From: Candidimonas sp. SYP-B2681
GTDB lineage: Bacteria > Pseudomonadota > Gammaproteobacteria > Burkholderiales > Burkholderiaceae_B
Assembly: GCF_003971065.1 (NCBI RefSeq)
Contig: NZ_RYDV01000005.1
Location: forward strand, 124,001 to 188,000
Direction of reading: 5' to 3'
DNA length: 64,000 nucleotides
The position numbers were made by a program, and so were the translations under genes. The notes below the pieces were generated by a model that did no database searches, had not been told where the DNA came from, and saw only the letters and a list, made by a program, of their open reading frames with translations. Each line of letters starts with the position of its first letter. Position 1 is the first letter of the stretch. Positions 1 to 7,669 of the stretch are shown here, one piece after another.

Positions 1-639
1 CGTCATGGCGGACTGTGCATGGATCAGCTTTCGATAGTCAGCGTCAAGATCAGTGTTTGGATCATAGAATTGAGCACGGGCGCCGATGTAGTCGGCGGTG
101 GCGAACAAGGCCACCGAAAGGGCTTGCTGTTCTTCGCGATGCCACAGCAACCGATGCGCAATCGTACTGAAAATGAAATAGAAGGCGCCGCCTGAAAAGG
201 AATAAATCGTGTGAAGAAGGACTTCATGGGGAGCCAGCGGGGTGCGCATGGTCAGCGTCATGAGCAGCAAGCAAGCGAAACCCAGCAAGCCGCCTTGCTT
301 TCCGAATACCGTAAACATCGAAAAGAAAAAGCACAAGGCAGGAACGACCAGCCATATCAACACGCTATGCGATGACGCCAGGCCGGTTATCGCCGCGGTC
401 AATGACCCCAGTAATACAGCGGCCAGCATACCGCTTGTTCCGTAGCGACGGGGGCCGCCCGGCTGGTCGATGATTGCGACGCAGGCTGCGCCAAAGGCGG
501 CAATCATCCCGACGTCATACAAGCCTAGAGCGCCGCCTAAAAATAAAGGCGGCAACAGGACTCCAACCGCTTGGCGCAGGCCGCCAAAGAAATAATGGCT
601 GTAGAAGAAGCGCTGCAAATGGGGTATGCGATTTGCCAT
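1..639 (-). CDS. FUSC/YccS-type integral membrane protein, N-terminal part
   Basis: Reading the minus strand from the ATG at 639 gives 213 uninterrupted codons that run off the left edge, so only the N-terminal part is seen. About six hydrophobic stretches (roughly residues 24-40, 43-57, 70-88, 92-112, 117-131 and 140-162) are followed by a charged region starting WHREEQQALS. This membrane block followed by a soluble helical part is the layout of the FUSC/YccS family, which includes fusaric acid and aromatic acid efflux proteins of the inner membrane. The family call rests on this layout and general sequence feel; the substrate cannot be told. It is transcribed away from the acyl-CoA ligase gene, with which it shares a 280-base intergenic region. 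Confidence 0.68.
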   Translation of the reverse strand, partial: MANRIPHLQRFFYSHYFFGGLRQAVGVLLPPLFLGGALGLYDVGMIAAFGAACVAIIDQPGGPRRYGTSGMLAAVLLGSLTAAITGLASSHSVLIWLVVPALCFFFSMFTVFGKQGGLLGFACLLLMTLTMRTPLAPHEVLLHTIYSFSGGAFYFIFSTIAHRLLWHREEQQALSVALFATADYIGARAQFYDPNTDLDADYRKLIHAQSAMT

Positions 640-921
640 TCTTGTACTGGGGCAGTAAGGGATGGTCCGAGTATATAGGGAGTTGGGCTGTGGCTCTCGC
701 TCTCCCAAAGCTGGCCACTTTATTTTCCTCTCCTGGCCAAGCAGGAAGGCGTGCGCGCCGAGGCCTGCTTCATGCGGCTGGGACGAGCAGCATTAGCTTG
801 CCGCGGAAAAAGGCGATAAGCAGACTTGGTCATGGGGCTTTGCGCCAATTGCTTTTGTTGTTCACACAAGCCAAGCTAGTCAACACCAATCTGAGGTACC
901 TGGACAAATAAGAGGTATTGC
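640..921. other. Divergent intergenic region
   Basis: This is 282 bases between the FUSC-type gene (minus) and the acyl-CoA ligase gene (plus). It must hold promoters for both. A run of open frame crosses it on the plus strand, but it overlaps the membrane protein antisense and has no family features. No convincing -35/-10 pair or terminator was picked out by eye. Confidence 0.4.
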
Positions 922-2538
922 ATGGGCAGCATGTATCAAACCGGGCTGAATAAGCAGACGGCTAATTATTCCAGTTTGACCCCGCTTAGTTTTCTACAGC
1001 GATCCGCCTATATATTCCCGGACAAGACCGCAGTAATCGATGACGATATGGTCTTGAGCTACAGCAATCTATATCGCCGCTGTAGCAGTATGGCCTCAGC
1101 GTTGGCGGCGAAAGGCATTACGGCCGGCGACACGGTGTCGATCCTGTGCTTCAACACACACGAATTGCTGGAAAGCCATTATTCCATTCCCATGGCTGGC
1201 GCCGTTCTGAACGCTCTGAACACCCGCCTGGACGCTAACGCGCTGGCGTTTATCCTAGGGCATGCTGACTCGCGTATCTTGTTCTACGACACCGAATTCG
1301 AGCCGCTGGTTCAGCAAGTGGTCACGGCAATGGCGCAGCCGCCTTTGCTGGTCGCCATTGCACGTTTGGCTGGAGCCCCATCGTCTTCCTCTACATTGCT
1401 TTACGAGGATCTACTAGCGAGCGGCGATCCCGAATGCTCATGGTCGAAGGTGGCAGATGAATGGGATGCCATTGCGCTCAATTACACGTCGGGTACGACG
1501 GGCGAACCTAAAGGCGTTGTCTACCATCATCGTGGCGCTTACTTGGCCGCGTTAAGCAATACTATGGCATTCAACATGACCGCAGATACCGTCTATTTAT
1601 GGACCTTGCCGATGTTTCATTGCAACGGCTGGTGCTATCCCTGGGCAGTCACGGCGGTTGGCGGAACTCATATTTGTTTGCGCAAAGTACAGGCTGAACT
1701 GGTTCTGGATCGGATCACGAATCATAGGGTCACTCATATGTGCGGCGCCCCTGTGGTGCTGAATATGTTGTTGGATAACTTCCGCAAGCACGCGGCGACC
1801 TTGAGCATGCCGGTGAAATTCGCCTTGGGTGGAGCCGCGCCGCCAAGTCCAGTTATCGGTCGCGCTCAACAGATTGGCTTTCAAATAACGCATTTGTATG
1901 GCTTGACTGAATCGTACGGTCCATCGGCCTTATGTGTGTGGCAAGACGACTGGCAGGATCTACCGCCCGAAGAGCTTGCTCTGAAAATGTCCAGGCAAGG
2001 GGTGGGCTTATTGGGGATCGACGAGCTAAATGTGGGTAGGTTGGACGGCGGTGGTTATGTACCGTTCGATGGTCAGACTTTGGGCGAATTGCTTATCCGG
2101 GGCAACACCCTTATGAAGGGATATCTGAAGAACGAGGCCGGTACGCGAGAAGCATTCAAGGATGGCTGGTTTCATACCGGAGACCTTGCGGTGGTGCACC
2201 CGGACGGTTATATCGAAATTAAGGACCGTGCCAAGGACATTATTATTTCCGGCGGTGAAAATATCTCGAGCCAAGAAATTGAAGAGGTCCTCTATCGCCA
2301 CCCTCTGGTGTTAGAGGCGGCAGTAGTCGCCTTGGCAGATGAAAAATGGGGAGAGGTGCCTTGCGCTTTTATCGCCCTGAGGGACAGTCCGCAAGTCATC
2401 ACAGACGAAGAAATCATCGCCTTCTGCAAAGCAAATATGGCGTCGTTCAAAGCCCCTAAAAGGGTGGTGTTTGGTGAGTTGCCAAAAACGTCAACGGGGA
2501 AGATTCGAAAGAACATTCTTCGGGATTCCCTGGCATAG
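922..2538 (+). CDS. AMP-forming acyl-CoA synthetase/ligase
   Basis: A 538-residue member of the ANL adenylate-forming superfamily, the usual length for fatty-acyl and aryl-CoA ligases. It activates a carboxylic acid with ATP to an acyl-AMP and then forms the CoA thioester in the cytoplasm. The P-loop-like motif YTSGTTGEPKG is at about residues 187-197, the hinge and GGEN motif near 445, and the catalytic lysine in STGKIRK is K527. An AGAGG ribosome site at 911-915 supports the ATG at 922. The next genes encode a branched-chain-type importer, so the ligase probably activates the imported organic acid; this is inference. Sequence style is closest to medium-chain or methylmercaptopropionate-type ligases, but substrate cannot be assigned from motifs. 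Confidence 0.88.
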   Translation: MGSMYQTGLNKQTANYSSLTPLSFLQRSAYIFPDKTAVIDDDMVLSYSNLYRRCSSMASALAAKGITAGDTVSILCFNTHELLESHYSIPMAGAVLNALNTRLDANALAFILGHADSRILFYDTEFEPLVQQVVTAMAQPPLLVAIARLAGAPSSSSTLLYEDLLASGDPECSWSKVADEWDAIALNYTSGTTGEPKGVVYHHRGAYLAALSNTMAFNMTADTVYLWTLPMFHCNGWCYPWAVTAVGGTHICLRKVQAELVLDRITNHRVTHMCGAPVVLNMLLDNFRKHAATLSMPVKFALGGAAPPSPVIGRAQQIGFQITHLYGLTESYGPSALCVWQDDWQDLPPEELALKMSRQGVGLLGIDELNVGRLDGGGYVPFDGQTLGELLIRGNTLMKGYLKNEAGTREAFKDGWFHTGDLAVVHPDGYIEIKDRAKDIIISGGENISSQEIEEVLYRHPLVLEAAVVALADEKWGEVPCAFIALRDSPQVITDEEIIAFCKANMASFKAPKRVVFGELPKTSTGKIRKNILRDSLA

Positions 2539-2681
2539 AAGCAGCGCTGTAATCAGGCCTTATGCCAAAGCGTGTAGTCGCAGGACTTTAGTGCAGTAGT
2601 GGCAATGGGGGTTCAACCCACAGTAAAGCGGAATCAAAAATATACGGTTACAGCACAATAATTCTTCAAGGAGACGTCCAC

Positions 2682-3902
2682 ATGTTCAAGATACTGAGCA
2701 AGAAGCCGCTGTTGTCTATAGCCCTTGCCGGAGCCTTCGGTTTTAGCCCGGCGCACGGTGCTGACGGTCCCATCAAGATAGGCGCTATCTACATTATGTC
2801 CGGTAGCGCTGCTACCTATGGGAAATTTGCCCAGCAAGGTATGCAGTTGGCCATAGACGAAATCAATGCGGCGGGCGGTGTTCTCGGACGCAAGTTGGCG
2901 TTGCAGCTTGAAGATGGACAGGGCAAGGCAGCCGTAGCGATCCAGGCTGCCCGTAAACTGGTTTACCAGGACAAGGCCGACGTATTAATGGGCCTTGATA
3001 GCTCCGGCGTTGCGCAAGGCTTGGTACCCGTGCTGCCCGAGCTGGGCAAACCTTTTATTATCACGCATGCCGCCACACCCGATGTCACGGGCAAGCTGTG
3101 CAATTCCTATACCTATCGTGTCAGTGTCAACGTGCATCAAAATATGCAGGGTGCGGCAACGATCGCCGCAAAAACCGGCGTCAAGAAATGGACCACCATA
3201 GGTCCCGACTATGCCTTCGGTCATCAATCCTGGGAATTCTTCAGCAAATATCTTAAGGAAAAATCGCCAGAAGCTGTGCTTATGACCCAAACGGCATTTC
3301 CTCGATTCGGCGCAGAGGACTTCACGCCCTTTATCAATGGCGTCATGGAATCCAAACCGGACGGGGTGTTGATTTCACTATGGGGCGGTGATTTGGTCAA
3401 TTTCATACGCCAGGCCAATAACCGAGGCTTTTTCAAGCAAGGTTTTGAAGTGTTGCTTACAGTGGGCGCGGCTACCGAGGTTTTGACAGCGTTAGGCGAT
3501 CAAATGCCAGAGGGGGTCTGGCTGGGCACGCGGTATTGGTATGGCGCTCACGATAACGAGTTGAACAAGAAATTTGTCACTTCATACCAAAAAAAATACG
3601 CCACACCGCCCAGTTATAACGCCGAAGGGGCTTATGTTGCGGTATACGCTTTCAAGACGGCCATTGAGAAAGCTGGCAATGTCGATGGGAAAGCCGTAGC
3701 GACCGCGCTTTCTGGCTTGAGTATTGAAGCGCCCACAGGAACGTTGACGTTCCGCAAGGGCGACAATCAGGCCCTGATCGGCCCAACTTGGGGGAAAACG
3801 GTCGCGATGAACGAGCAAGACAAAATCCGTTCCTTAACGGATGTGCAGTTCTTTGACGGTCAAAAAATCACCCCAGCCGTAGATCCGGCCTGCAAGTTAT
3901 AA
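2682..3902 (+). CDS. Branched-chain-type ABC transporter, periplasmic substrate-binding protein
   Basis: A 406-residue LivK/Peripla_BP_6-type protein with an N-terminal signal peptide (cleavage likely after SPAHGA, residue ~26). The mature start IKIGAIYIMSG and the segment QGMQLAIDEINAAGGVLGRK are typical of the family. It captures a ligand in the periplasm and delivers it to the two permeases encoded next. A GGAGAC ribosome site precedes the ATG at 2682. Family members bind branched-chain amino acids, amides, urea or aromatic and aliphatic acids. The acyl-CoA ligase upstream argues for an organic acid rather than leucine, but this is inference. Confidence 0.88.
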   Translation: MFKILSKKPLLSIALAGAFGFSPAHGADGPIKIGAIYIMSGSAATYGKFAQQGMQLAIDEINAAGGVLGRKLALQLEDGQGKAAVAIQAARKLVYQDKADVLMGLDSSGVAQGLVPVLPELGKPFIITHAATPDVTGKLCNSYTYRVSVNVHQNMQGAATIAAKTGVKKWTTIGPDYAFGHQSWEFFSKYLKEKSPEAVLMTQTAFPRFGAEDFTPFINGVMESKPDGVLISLWGGDLVNFIRQANNRGFFKQGFEVLLTVGAATEVLTALGDQMPEGVWLGTRYWYGAHDNELNKKFVTSYQKKYATPPSYNAEGAYVAVYAFKTAIEKAGNVDGKAVATALSGLSIEAPTGTLTFRKGDNQALIGPTWGKTVAMNEQDKIRSLTDVQFFDGQKITPAVDPACKL

Positions 3903-3935
3903 GCCCTTTGCACTCTCCAGCATTACGGCACTCAT

Positions 3936-3961
3936 CCCCCTGGCATTGATACGCCAGGGGG
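3936..3961 (+). other. Perfect hairpin between binding-protein and permease genes
   Basis: CCCCCTGGC (3936-3944) pairs exactly with GCCAGGGGG (3953-3961) around an 8-base loop. There is no T-run after it, so it is unlikely to stop transcription fully. Stable hairpins in this place usually protect the 3' end of the highly expressed binding-protein message; here that role is inferred. Confidence 0.6.
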
Positions 3962-3986
3962 TAATACAAAATAACAAGGGGGCGTC

Positions 3987-4859
3987 ATGAGCAGTTTAGG
4001 GATGGCTTTGCTCAATAGTCTTGATATTGGGCTGTTGCTGTTTGTTATTGCAGTTGGCCTGAATATAGTGTTTGGGGTGCTGAACGTTATTAATTTTGCC
4101 CATGGCGCACTGTATATGCTAGGTGCTTACTTGGCTTATAGCTGCATGACCTTACTGGGAATGTCGTTCTGGTCGACCCTGCTGCTAGCGCCGTTAGGTG
4201 TCGCCGCCCTGGCCGTGCTTATCGACCGGCTGATGCTGCGCTTTATTTATCAGCGCGAGATTTCCGACAGTCTGCTCCTTACTTTTGCCTTGCTGCTCAT
4301 CCTTAACGAATCGGTACGCCAAATCTGGGGGACAGGCATACATGTCATTGATCCGCCGGCGTCGTTGCAAGGTACGGTGGCGCTGCCAGGGGGTATCACT
4401 TATCCGCTTTACAGCCTGTTCGTGGTGCTCGTGGGGCTGGTCGTCGTGTGTGCCCTGTGGCTGCTATTCAATCGTACGCGGATCGGCAGAATCATGCGTG
4501 CTGCGGCTCTCGATCGCGAAATGGCGCAGGTTCTTTGCATCAATACCAAACTGGTTATTACGGGGGTGTTTGCTTTTGGGGCTTGGCTGGCCGCGCTCGG
4601 TGGCGTGGTCGCCGCGCCCATGCGCGCCATCGATCCTGGCATGGGTGACAAGATTATTATCGAAAGCTTTATTGTCGTCGTTATCGGCGGTTTGGGTAGT
4701 TTTCCGGGAGCCTTGCTCGGCGCAATTGTTCTTGGCCTTATTTACGGCTTCGGAGGGCGCTTTTTGCCGGAGGTTAATCTGATACTTCCTTTTATAGGCA
4801 TGGCCATTATTTTGCTGCTCAAGCCTCATGGCCTAATGGGCAAAGGAGCGGCGTCATGA
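3987..4859 (+). CDS. livH: Branched-chain-type ABC transporter permease, LivH family
   Basis: A 290-residue hydrophobic inner-membrane protein with about eight membrane spans. The N-terminal NIVFGVLNVINFAHGALYMLGAY region is the LivH hallmark, and the loop EAA-like region near GGLGSFPGALLGAIVLG is typical of the C-terminal half. It forms the translocation channel with the LivM-type protein encoded immediately downstream (ATGA overlap at 4856-4859). The gene follows the binding-protein gene after an 84-base gap containing a hairpin. The symbol reflects family, not a proven leucine substrate. Confidence 0.9.
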   Translation: MSSLGMALLNSLDIGLLLFVIAVGLNIVFGVLNVINFAHGALYMLGAYLAYSCMTLLGMSFWSTLLLAPLGVAALAVLIDRLMLRFIYQREISDSLLLTFALLLILNESVRQIWGTGIHVIDPPASLQGTVALPGGITYPLYSLFVVLVGLVVVCALWLLFNRTRIGRIMRAAALDREMAQVLCINTKLVITGVFAFGAWLAALGGVVAAPMRAIDPGMGDKIIIESFIVVVIGGLGSFPGALLGAIVLGLIYGFGGRFLPEVNLILPFIGMAIILLLKPHGLMGKGAAS

Positions 4860-5800
4860 AGAATTACTGCATTCCGATAGCGCTGATTCTAGTCCTGGCT
4901 GCCTTGCTTGCCTTACCCTCGATCGCACCGTACTTTTATATTTTCATTGTCACCGAAATTTTGATCCTGGGTTTATTTGCGGCCAGCTTCAACCTGATCT
5001 TCGGGTATACAGGCATGCTCAGTTTTGGGCACGCTGCTTTTTTCGGAGTAGGGGCCTATGCCACGGCGATGCTGTTGCAAGATGCTCAATGGCCTTTATT
5101 GGCCTGTCTATTGGCATCTACTGTTGCCGGCACCATTTTGGCGCTGGTAATCGGGTTTTTCAGCGTCAGGCTAAATGAAGTGTACTTTTCCATGCTGACT
5201 TTGGCCTTTGGCATGATGGTCTTTGCCGTAGTGCATCAATGGCGCTCCGTCACCAATGGAAGCGATGGTATCGCAGGGTTTCAGATGGGCTCGCTAGGTT
5301 TGGGAATTGAACTGGCATTGGGTAACCCTAGTGTTTATTACTATGTCGTGCTAGTCATCGTGGTCATCGCCGCCGGTGTTTTGTACCTGATTTGCCGATC
5401 GTCTTTTGGACTGATACTGCGTGCCATTCGACAGAACCCGGAAAGAGTTGCATTTTGCGGTGTCGACGTAAAAAACTATCGCCTTGCCGCCTTTACCGCT
5501 TCGGGCGCCTTTGCAGGCCTGGCGGGCGGATTGATGGCCCCGTTCCTGCGTATCGCCAGCCCAGAACTCGTGCATTGGTCGATGTCGGCTGAACCGATAT
5601 TAATGTCGATACTGGGTGGTACGGGCTACTTTCTGGGGCCGTTTTTCGGGGCTGGCATGTTTGTGCTGTTAGAGACTTGGATCACCAGCATGACGCATTC
5701 GTGGATGCTCGTGCTTGGCATCATCCTGGCATTGATGGTGATGTTTTTCAGACGAGGCGTGTTTGGAACCGTTCTTGACCGCTTACAGGGGCGAAAATGA
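4856..5800 (+). CDS. livM: Branched-chain-type ABC transporter permease, LivM family
   Basis: A 314-residue inner-membrane permease with about nine hydrophobic segments. The segments FNLIFGYTGMLSFGHAAFFG (about residues 44-63) and the conserved RAIRQNPERVAFCGVDV cytoplasmic loop (about 182-198) identify the LivM family. It pairs with LivH to make the channel. It overlaps livH by four bases and the next ATPase gene by four bases (5797-5800), which indicates translational coupling within one operon. Confidence 0.9.
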   Translation: MKNYCIPIALILVLAALLALPSIAPYFYIFIVTEILILGLFAASFNLIFGYTGMLSFGHAAFFGVGAYATAMLLQDAQWPLLACLLASTVAGTILALVIGFFSVRLNEVYFSMLTLAFGMMVFAVVHQWRSVTNGSDGIAGFQMGSLGLGIELALGNPSVYYYVVLVIVVIAAGVLYLICRSSFGLILRAIRQNPERVAFCGVDVKNYRLAAFTASGAFAGLAGGLMAPFLRIASPELVHWSMSAEPILMSILGGTGYFLGPFFGAGMFVLLETWITSMTHSWMLVLGIILALMVMFFRRGVFGTVLDRLQGRK

Positions 5801-6567
5801 CTAAGCCTATCTTACAACTCAGCCATCTGACCAAACGTTTTGGCGGAGTGGCTGCCGTATCAGATGTTTCGCTCGATGTTGTTCCCAAAGAAACGCTTGC
5901 CATTATCGGCCCCAACGGCGCGGGGAAAACCACTTTCTATAACTTGTTGTCGGGCCGCATGACACCAACAGAAGGGACAATTATCTTTCAGGGCTGCGAC
6001 ATAACAGGCCTGCCGCCGCATCGCATCAGCCGCATGGGCATATCACGCTCATTTCAGCTCAACAATATTTTCAATGAAATGAGCGTGCGCGAAAATATCG
6101 AAGTTGCGCTTACCGCCTATCACGGCCATAGCCGCCGCTGGACGAATATCGCTTCACGTAATCGGCCCATACAGCAAGAGGCCGACACCTTGCTTGAACG
6201 ATTGTCGTTGACCGATCTAGCTCAGCGTCGCGCGGGAGTCATCAGCTACGGAGACAAAAGGCTCGTCGAAATAGCGGTGGTGCTGGCCACGCGCCCCCGC
6301 CTGGTGTTGCTTGACGAACCTACCGCAGGCATGACACCCGACGAAACCCATAGGGTTACGGCATTGATCAAGACCCTGGGTGCAAGCGGCGACTATACCT
6401 TCCTGATTACCGAGCACGACATGGGTGTGGTGTTCGATGTAGCCGATCGGATCCTGGTGCTGCATCGAGGCCAAACGCTGGCGTTAGGCTCGCCGCACGA
6501 GGTGAAGATGAATGCCGAAGTCAGGCGAGCCTATTTGGGCAGTACCGAAGAGGAGCTTGCGTCATGA
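5797..6567 (+). CDS. livG: Branched-chain-type ABC transporter ATPase, LivG family
   Basis: A 256-residue cytoplasmic ATPase. Walker A is GPNGAGKTT at residues 38-46, and Walker B with its glutamate is in LVLLDEPTAGM near residue 172. The signature region reads ISYGDKRLVEIA rather than LSGGQ, which is normal for the LivG branch. It powers uptake together with the LivF-type subunit. It is coupled to its neighbours by four-base overlaps on both sides. Confidence 0.92.
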   Translation: MTKPILQLSHLTKRFGGVAAVSDVSLDVVPKETLAIIGPNGAGKTTFYNLLSGRMTPTEGTIIFQGCDITGLPPHRISRMGISRSFQLNNIFNEMSVRENIEVALTAYHGHSRRWTNIASRNRPIQQEADTLLERLSLTDLAQRRAGVISYGDKRLVEIAVVLATRPRLVLLDEPTAGMTPDETHRVTALIKTLGASGDYTFLITEHDMGVVFDVADRILVLHRGQTLALGSPHEVKMNAEVRRAYLGSTEEELAS

Positions 6568-7268
6568 TGCTGGAAGTCGACAATATTCATACTTATTATG
6601 GAGAAAGCCACGCATTGCAAGGCTTGTCATTAAAGCTTGAAGCGGGCGAAATTGTGTGCCTGCTAGGGCGCAACGGGGCGGGGAAAAGCACCACACTGCG
6701 CAGTATTATCGGCTTATCATCGCCAAGCAAGGGTAGGGTCATATTTCAGGGCCGCGACATTACCGGACAGCCGGCCTATCGTATTGCCCGGCAGGGTATA
6801 GGGCTCGTGCCCGAAGACAGGCGTATTTTTCCTGGTCTAAGCGTTCGGGAAAATCTTGAGGTGGCCCAGTACCGGCGCCGTGGTAGCAGCGGCCAATGGA
6901 CCATAGAACGTATATTTGACGAATATCCGATGTTGGGTGACCTGGCGGATCAAGACGGTAAAACCCTGTCCGGTGGCGAGCAGCAAATGCTGGCAGTCGC
7001 CCGGTCATTAATGAGTGAGCCCTTATTACTATTGCTGGATGAACCCAACGAAGGTCTGGCTCCGGTCATCGTCCAGCAAATCGGTGCCCTTATCGATGAA
7101 TTATCCAAAACCACCACCATTCTATTTACCGATCAAAGCGTGCACTTTGCCCTGAAGTATGCTGGACGGGCGTATATTTTAGAAAAAGGGATGGTCGTGC
7201 ACGAAGCCAAAAGCCAAGACCTGATTAACGATCTGGATACGCAACACCGGTACTTGTCGGTCGCATAA
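6564..7268 (+). CDS. livF: Branched-chain-type ABC transporter ATPase, LivF family
   Basis: A 234-residue ATPase with Walker A GRNGAGKST (residues 35-43), a canonical LSGGEQQ signature near residue 138 and Walker B LLLLLDEPNEG near 155-165, the latter being the LivF form. It forms the heterodimeric motor with LivG. It is the last gene of the importer operon: its TAA at 7268 is followed by 400 bases without a gene and by a terminator-like hairpin at 7403. Confidence 0.92.
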   Translation: MMLEVDNIHTYYGESHALQGLSLKLEAGEIVCLLGRNGAGKSTTLRSIIGLSSPSKGRVIFQGRDITGQPAYRIARQGIGLVPEDRRIFPGLSVRENLEVAQYRRRGSSGQWTIERIFDEYPMLGDLADQDGKTLSGGEQQMLAVARSLMSEPLLLLLDEPNEGLAPVIVQQIGALIDELSKTTTILFTDQSVHFALKYAGRAYILEKGMVVHEAKSQDLINDLDTQHRYLSVA

Positions 7269-7402
7269 GCCGCATTATTTCGTCGACCAACGGTGCAAGA
7301 CCGGTGTTTGTTGCCCCACGATTTGCCTACGCCGCTGCAAAAAGGTAAAGTATTGTGTTGACTCGCCTAATACCAACGGCTAGTCACGAAGGGCTCTGTC
7401 AT

Positions 7403-7425
7403 CCGGGCTATCCGCCCGGTTTTTT
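7403..7425 (+). terminator. Intrinsic terminator or ilv attenuator hairpin
   Basis: CCGGGC (7403-7408) and GCCCGG (7414-7419) form a six-pair stem with a five-base loop, followed directly by six T. It lies 135 bases after livF and 245 bases before ilvB. It may end the importer operon. It could instead attenuate ilvBHC, because a weak promoter-like pair (TTGCCT at 7323, TAAAGT at 7346, spacing 17) lies just upstream. No clear leader peptide rich in Ile/Leu/Val was found in the 401-base gap (7269-7669), which holds nothing else recognisable. Confidence 0.7.
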
Positions 7426-7669
7426 GCGCTCGTAATACTTTGCTGTTGGCCGCGCCACAAGCGTGTGTTGCCAAAGCTTCCGTTCTACCTCCCGCGTTCA
7501 CGCGAACGCTCGTGCTGTGTTTCGACGAGTCCGAGTCGGTTCGGCAAGGTGTCTGGGTGGCATGGCTCCGTGAGCCATAAAGCGCCAGATCATGTTGCTG
7601 TAGCTGGTTTACGCTCAGGCCATCATTGGCCAGTCGGGGTGTCAGTACTGGTTACGAAAGGAATACAAT

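Noticed and set aside
474..911. A 145-codon open frame on the plus strand near the left edge
   Set aside because: It overlaps the clear membrane protein gene on the minus strand and its translation is low-complexity without family features.
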